A stretch of 8,229 nt of DNA, from assembly GCA_002731905.1 (NCBI GenBank), contig PCBV01000032.1, forward strand, positions 1 through 8,229, written 5' to 3'. The stretch comes from Methanobacteriota archaeon. Its GTDB lineage: Archaea; Thermoplasmatota; Poseidoniia; MGIII; CG-Epi1. The notes below the pieces were generated by a model that searched no databases, was not told the DNA's origin, and worked only from the letters and a program-made list of their open reading frames with translations. Made by a program: the position numbers and the translations under genes. Numbering within the stretch: position 1 is the stretch's first letter; each line of letters begins with the position of its first letter. Of the stretch, positions 5,191-8,229 are shown in pieces.

Positions 5191-7117
5191 CTGAGTTAGT
5201 CTGCTGAAGTGTGAAGAGCACTAGTCCGTCTTCGGCCTGTACCGCTGCGGTGCGCTGTGCCTGTGGTTGCTCCTGCGCGATAAAGTAGCCGTAGCCGCCA
5301 TTGGCATCGACCTGTCCGGTCAGCGCTGAAAAGTCTAACTTACCATCCAGCAGGCTAGAGATAACGGCCTGCTCCAGCTGCCCTAGTTCCAGTACCCCTA
5401 GTGGAGAGTCAAGGTTTTCGCGTGACGCCAGGTTCTGTCCCATGCTCAGGTTGACCGTAGTGTGGTCGACCAGTCCATCCACACCGCCCCACGCTGCGAT
5501 TTCCGGGCGCGCCATCAGCAGCGCCTCGGCCGATGAGAGTGTCAGTGGTTGTGGCAAGTCCGCCGGCTCCAGCAATGGGTTGTCCAGCTGTCGCTCTTCG
5601 CCACTGGCATTGGTTGCGTTAACCACTAGCTCCCATCCCGTCACTTTGCTGGAGTCGGTTTGGTGCGCCAGCGTCAGGTTCCAGGCACCAGGGCGGTACA
5701 TTGCATGGGTAACGAATGCATCTTCGTGCAATCGCAGGTAGTTTTCGACCTCCGGCAGCTGGTCGCGCGCCAGCTGGATGGCGTCCTGCAAACTGTAGTC
5801 TAGACTGCTACTGGCGTTGCCGAACGCTGGCGCACCCGCCTGCCATGGTTCGTACTCGCCCGTTGCTGCCGGCCCCGAGATAGAGCCACTCGACGGGGAG
5901 GGCACAGCTTGGAAGCCGGTGCTGAGTTGGTTCAAGTCGCCGTCGTATCGCAGCTCGACACTGAACAGCGTGTTCTGCGGGCTTTTCAGGTCGGAGTTGA
6001 AGTCGAAGCTGAAACGCAGTGGGAACGCCGATTGTTCCGAGAGCCAGAGGTCCAGCTTGTAGCTATACTGGTACTGGAAGTGCTGGATGAAGGTTATTTC
6101 CGACTTTTTGGAGGTAGTAACGCTGAGCTTCACCGTATCATGACCATCGATGGTGTCGCCTTCACTCACCTCCCAGCTGAATATCACGCCTTGGCCGACG
6201 AAGCTGCCACTCTCACCGGCAGCCAAGTTGTGGTCGACATAGAGCGATGCGTGCGGCAGCAGCCCCTGCTCCCCGCTACGCGGTACCCAGCTCACCATTT
6301 CCTGCCGCAGCCAGCCCGAGGCCGCAGACTCATCCACCTGCCCGTAGGTCTCTATCTCCTCGCGGATAATTTCCAGCGTCTCCTCGTCGACGTACTGTTG
6401 CTGGTCACTGCTCAGGCTGGCGCTGGATATCTGTGACGGTGGGCTCCCTTCGCTGGCGTAGCTGCCTGTAACATCGTTCAGGTCCTGCTTTAGATAGCGC
6501 TGGAAGACTGTGTGCCCCGCACCGTAGCCGTCTTCGAAAAGCGTAGCTTCCTCCCGAATACCAGCCTCCACGTCTCCGCTCCATTCGAGCGAGAGCTGGT
6601 TGATTTCCAGCTCGAGCCCCATTAGCGACACTGGGACTGGTTCTAGGCTGTAGAGTTCCAGATCGCCTGTGACATCGTAGAGGGCGTGGTCGCCATATCG
6701 CTCCGGCGGAATCCGCAACTCTGGCGGGCCGCCTAGAATCATTACCGCCAGCGCAGTTAGCAGCAACAGGATGACGACGCCAACCGCCCCCCCAACACGC
6801 ATATTCAGGTTCTCGGCGCGCGCCAGCAAAGGTGGGAGCTCTGCACGCTTTTCATCTGGCAGTGGAGACGCTAGATCGAGCCCTTCCCCGAGCGGTGCAT
6901 CTTCACCGATAGTGGTCCCGAGGTCCAGCGCGTCTGCTTCGTCTTCGAGCAGTTCAGCCTCTGGCGGCTCTTTCGCATCTTCGTCAGGTCCAGTCCCGGT
7001 CGTTGCATTATCACTGTCTTCATCTTCGGTGGCTGTCGCCTTTGCCTCGACGTTATCATCCACCTCCTCGTCGCTATCCCGCTTTCCGGAACTCCAGAGC
7101 GTTCCCACGGGCGGCAC
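5186..7117 (-). CDS. Single-pass membrane protein with acidic cytoplasmic head and large outer domain
   Basis: I do not recognise this 643-residue protein. Residues 1-105 are very acidic and disorder-like (EDEDSD, EAELLEDEADALD). A basic patch (RAENLNMR, 100-107) precedes one transmembrane helix (108-130), so by the positive-inside rule the head is cytoplasmic and residues 131-643 lie outside. The outer part has five N-glycosylation sequons (N434, N480, N500, N503, N556) and no cysteine. Its middle (about 300-400) is beta-rich with a run of aromatic strands (QHFQYQYSYKLDLWL). Two similar helices, SLQDAIQLAR (442-451) and SSAEALLMAR (528-537), begin two C-terminal segments that recall PepSY domains. 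It is the last gene of a three-gene minus-strand operon. The start is uncertain: GTG at 7117 is the first usable codon, in-frame GTGs follow at residues 4 and 19, and none has a good SD. Confidence 0.8.
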   Translation of the reverse strand: MPPVGTLWSSGKRDSDEEVDDNVEAKATATEDEDSDNATTGTGPDEDAKEPPEAELLEDEADALDLGTTIGEDAPLGEGLDLASPLPDEKRAELPPLLARAENLNMRVGGAVGVVILLLLTALAVMILGGPPELRIPPERYGDHALYDVTGDLELYSLEPVPVSLMGLELEINQLSLEWSGDVEAGIREEATLFEDGYGAGHTVFQRYLKQDLNDVTGSYASEGSPPSQISSASLSSDQQQYVDEETLEIIREEIETYGQVDESAASGWLRQEMVSWVPRSGEQGLLPHASLYVDHNLAAGESGSFVGQGVIFSWEVSEGDTIDGHDTVKLSVTTSKKSEITFIQHFQYQYSYKLDLWLSEQSAFPLRFSFDFNSDLKSPQNTLFSVELRYDGDLNQLSTGFQAVPSPSSGSISGPAATGEYEPWQAGAPAFGNASSSLDYSLQDAIQLARDQLPEVENYLRLHEDAFVTHAMYRPGAWNLTLAHQTDSSKVTGWELVVNATNASGEERQLDNPLLEPADLPQPLTLSSAEALLMARPEIAAWGGVDGLVDHTTVNLSMGQNLASRENLDSPLGVLELGQLEQAVISSLLDGKLDFSALTGQVDANGGYGYFIAQEQPQAQRTAAVQAEDGLVLFTLQQTNSG

Positions 7118-7141
7118 GGCGAACTGCCGTACTTTAAGGTT

Positions 7142-7432
7142 TCAGGACTTGATAATCGCGACTAGGAAGATTATTACACCCACAATCGCACCGGCGAAGC
7201 CGCCTGTGACTGCTAGCAGCGAGTCCAGCATCGCCACCCCGGCCCAAGCTCCGCCTGCAACAGATTGCGTGTTCCAGTACCAGGTTGCGACTGCACCGAT
7301 AAGGATGAATGCGAAACCAGCATTACGCGTCTTCTTGCTGCCGTAATAGGCGACCAAGGCGCCCATCCCCAACATCACGATCGCGAAGCCTACTGTAAAC
7401 ATCGTCAGTGCCAGCGTCATGTCATCGCTCAT
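7142..7432 (-). CDS. Small three-helix membrane protein, paralog of its upstream neighbour
   Basis: No family is recognised. The 96-residue product is almost wholly hydrophobic, with three predicted membrane helices (about 8-30, 38-54 and 69-94). A short loop with four charged residues, GSKKTRN (31-37), separates helices 1 and 2. The positive charge puts that loop and the C-terminal IIKS inside, with the N-terminus outside. Residues 21-50 align without gaps to residues 31-60 of the protein encoded just upstream, with 10 identities in 30 (LGxG, AY, G, K, GF). The two are therefore probably old tandem duplicates. The ATG overlaps the upstream stop (ATGA) and has a perfect SD. The frame ends in TGA at 7142-7144; nine codons further, in the same frame, begins the acidic head of the 643-residue protein. 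Confidence 0.85.
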   Translation of the reverse strand: MSDDMTLALTMFTVGFAIVMLGMGALVAYYGSKKTRNAGFAFILIGAVATWYWNTQSVAGGAWAGVAMLDSLLAVTGGFAGAIVGVIIFLVAIIKS

Positions 7433-7911
7433 TCCTCATCACCTCCCTCGTCAGCGTCTCCAGAAGAGGTGTCCTCACTCCCATTATCATCGTCTGCCAG
7501 TTCCTCTTCCAGCTTCTTTAGCTCCTCGTCCAGGTCCAGATCCTCGAGATCCTCTAGATCGAGGTCCTCCAAGTCGTCAACCGTATCAACCTTCATCAGG
7601 ATGAACAGCACCACGAACATGCCCGCTACCATCCCGACCATCGCCGCGATTGCGGCAATAAGCCCGTAGCGGAAGTTAGTTGCATCGAGGGTTGCCGGGT
7701 CGGCGATGTAGGTCTGGTGGTATTGACCTCCCAGCACCAGTATTGCCATCACGATTAGACCGAAGCCAATCTGCTGAGATTTGCCGGCGCCGAAGTAAGC
7801 GGTGAAAAGGCCCGAACCGAGTGTAGCCAGCCCGAGGCCAAAGAGAAACGCGGCCACAAAAAACTCGAAGTTCCATGTGTGACCAAGCAGATCATCTATC
7901 GTTAAATTCAT
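7429..7911 (-). CDS. Three-helix membrane protein with acidic cytoplasmic tail
   Basis: I recognise no family. The 160-residue product has three membrane helices (about 16-40, 47-63 and 82-106) and then a strongly acidic tail (109-160). The tail starts with LEDL-type repeats (113-130) and a helix KKLEEEL (132-138), and ends in a Glu/Asp/Ser/Gly-rich stretch. The basic residues next to the helices (K44, K107) place the loop after helix 1 and the tail inside the cell and the N-terminus outside. It is the first gene of the minus-strand operon. ATG at 7911 has an SD, GAGGA at 7915-7919, and overlaps the next gene by 4 nt. Its membrane part is paralogous to that gene's product. The acidic tail could bind a basic partner or cations; that is a guess from composition. 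Confidence 0.85.
   Translation of the reverse strand: MNLTIDDLLGHTWNFEFFVAAFLFGLGLATLGSGLFTAYFGAGKSQQIGFGLIVMAILVLGGQYHQTYIADPATLDATNFRYGLIAAIAAMVGMVAGMFVVLFILMKVDTVDDLEDLDLEDLEDLDLDEELKKLEEELADDDNGSEDTSSGDADEGGDEE
7438..7446 (-). promoter_or_regulatory. Perfect Shine-Dalgarno site of the second membrane gene
   Basis: On the minus strand GGAGGTGAT lies five bases before the ATG at 7432. It is complementary over nine bases to the usual 16S rRNA 3' end (AUCACCUCC). It is embedded in the last codons of the upstream gene, where it encodes part of the Glu/Gly-rich end. It is the strongest SD in the window and fixes the start of the 96-residue protein. Confidence 0.8.
7522..7575 (-). repeat. Acidic Leu-Glu-Asp-Leu repeat coding stretch
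   Basis: Codons 113-130 of the 160-residue membrane protein repeat the units LEDL and LDL. The DNA shows this as recurring GATCCTC/GAGGTCC-like blocks. The repeat stays in frame and marks the start of the cytoplasmic tail. Confidence 0.6.
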
Positions 7912-7964
7912 AGGTCCTCAATGGGCAGATTTAGATGCGCTTTATTAGCTTGCCGTTGGACTCA

Positions 7965-7973
7965 CTATAATTT
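7965..7973 (-). promoter_or_regulatory. Candidate TATA box of the membrane operon
   Basis: The minus strand reads AAATTATAG here, centred 58 nt before the ATG at 7911. A start site about 26 nt downstream would give a leader of about 30 nt, long enough to hold the GAGGA SD at 7915-7919. A second AT-rich site (CTAATAAA, minus strand, 7941-7948) would put the transcript start on top of the SD, so it is less likely. Confidence 0.45.
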
Positions 7974-8012
7974 CCAGGCCCGATTTCGGGTGGTTTTCGG
8001 GTCGTTTTTTCA

Positions 8013-8029
8013 CGACGATGTCATCGTCG
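8013..8029. promoter_or_regulatory. 17-bp palindrome, candidate operator
   Basis: CGACGATG, one central T, then CATCGTCG: a perfect 8-bp inverted repeat. It ends 14 bases before the plus-strand TATA box, where archaeal activators and some repressors bind. A dimeric helix-turn-helix protein would suit the symmetry, but no regulator gene lies in the window. Confidence 0.5.
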
Positions 8030-8043
8030 AGAGAAGAGGCAAG

Positions 8044-8051
8044 CTTAAATA
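8044..8051 (+). promoter_or_regulatory. TATA box of the small basic protein gene
   Basis: CTTAAATA is close to the archaeal TATA consensus, with a purine-rich stretch (GAGAAGAGGC) upstream where a BRE would lie. Its centre is about 38 nt before the GTG at 8086. The expected start near 8072-8075 gives a leader of about a dozen bases that begins around the GGTGA SD (8074-8078). Confidence 0.65.
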
Positions 8052-8085
8052 GGGCAGAATACACCACATTCTCGGTGACTCCCAA

Positions 8086-8229
8086 GTGGCTCAAGTAGTC
8101 AAATCAACTGGAGTACGCAAGGAAGCCGGGTATCTGTATTACCTGGGCAAGGATGGGCACGTCTGGCGAACCAAGATGGCCCGTGGTGGCAAGAAGACCG
8201 GAGGCGGCCCCGAGCGGGTTGCCTTGGCA
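8086..8229 (+). CDS. Small basic protein, uncharacterised (partial, runs off the window)
   Basis: Forty-eight codons are open to the window edge without a stop. GTG at 8086 is chosen because GGTGA (8074-8078) lies seven bases ahead and a good TATA box sits at the right distance. The product begins MAQVVKSTGVRKEAGYLYYL, then GKDGHVWRTKMARGG (21-35) and a Gly/Lys stretch. The centre looks like a short beta hairpin (GYLYYL-GKDG-HVWRTKM). The protein is basic with no membrane segment. I have an unverified memory of similar short archaeal proteins with a KEAGYLY...KDG...KMARGG pattern, of unknown function. The basic Gly/Lys end could bind nucleic acid, but that is only composition. It is transcribed away from the membrane operon, from the shared spacer. 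Confidence 0.7.
   Translation, partial: MAQVVKSTGVRKEAGYLYYLGKDGHVWRTKMARGGKKTGGGPERVALA

Larger units (their letters stand above)
7912..8085. other. Divergent intergenic region with dyads and direct repeats
   Basis: This 174-bp spacer separates the minus-strand membrane operon from the plus-strand small gene, and no gene was found in it. It holds a likely SD (7915-7919) and two AT-rich candidate TATA elements for the minus operon (7941-7948 and 7965-7973). It also holds the dyad CCCGA-TT-TCGGG (7979-7990), two copies of TTTCGGGT 11 bp apart (7984-7991 and 7995-8002), the 5-bp hairpin GTCGT/ACGAC around a T-rich loop (8001-8016), a 17-bp palindrome (8013-8029) and the plus-strand TATA box (8044-8051). 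Confidence 0.7.

Noticed and set aside
7540..7570. Polylinker-like sequence with CTCGAG (7543) and TCTAGA (7553) close together
   Set aside because: It reads in frame as the Leu/Glu/Asp repeat of the acidic tail, with no vector sequence around it.
6771..7669. Ser-rich plus-strand open frames opposite the membrane operon
   Set aside because: The poly-Ser runs are the reverse complement of Asp/Glu-rich coding sequence in the true genes.
7779..7793. GAGKS in the first 3-TM protein as a possible P-loop
   Set aside because: The glycine needed five positions before the GK of a Walker A motif is missing, the site lies in a short loop between two membrane helices, and the paralog has GSKKT.

Overview
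The window reads as a moderately GC-rich euryarchaeal chromosome segment. The archaeal signals are clear: a geranylgeranyl reductase, the translation cluster eL42 (L44e) - eS27 - aIF2-alpha - Nop10 - PAC2-family protein, a PGF-CTERM sorting tail, AT-rich TATA boxes about 25-40 nt before starts, and Shine-Dalgarno (SD) sites matching the archaeal 16S 3' end. The acidic surface and tail regions, PGF-CTERM and gene order would suit a marine Poseidoniia/Thermoplasmatota (Marine Group II/III) lineage. That placement is an inference; no marker here fixes it.

Layout, left half (+ strand): the C-terminus of an exported PGF-CTERM protein (1-129); nadC for NAD synthesis (214-1026); tsr3 for rRNA hypermodification (1016-1474), overlapping nadC; an unrecognised 100-residue protein (1487-1789); and a geranylgeranyl reductase for archaeal lipid saturation (1819-2979). 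A strong TATA box (about 2997-3007) then starts the translation operon: rpl44e, rps27e, aIF2-alpha, nop10 (51 residues) and a PAC2-family gene. These are joined by 3-nt spacing or by ATGA/TGATG overlaps up to 5164.

Layout, right half (- strand): a convergent operon runs from 7911 down to 5186 and ends 21 nt from the PAC2 gene. It encodes two small three-helix membrane proteins that look like diverged tandem paralogs, then a 643-residue single-pass protein with an acidic cytoplasmic head and a large, cysteine-free, sequon-bearing outer domain. I recognise none of the three. They are the best candidate here for an undescribed membrane system.

The 174-bp divergent spacer (7912-8085) carries a candidate promoter for each direction and several compact dyads, including a perfect 8+1+8 palindrome. 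It leads into a small basic protein (from 8086) that runs off the window. Every gap over 100 bp is described; no tRNA, rRNA, CRISPR or insertion element was seen.
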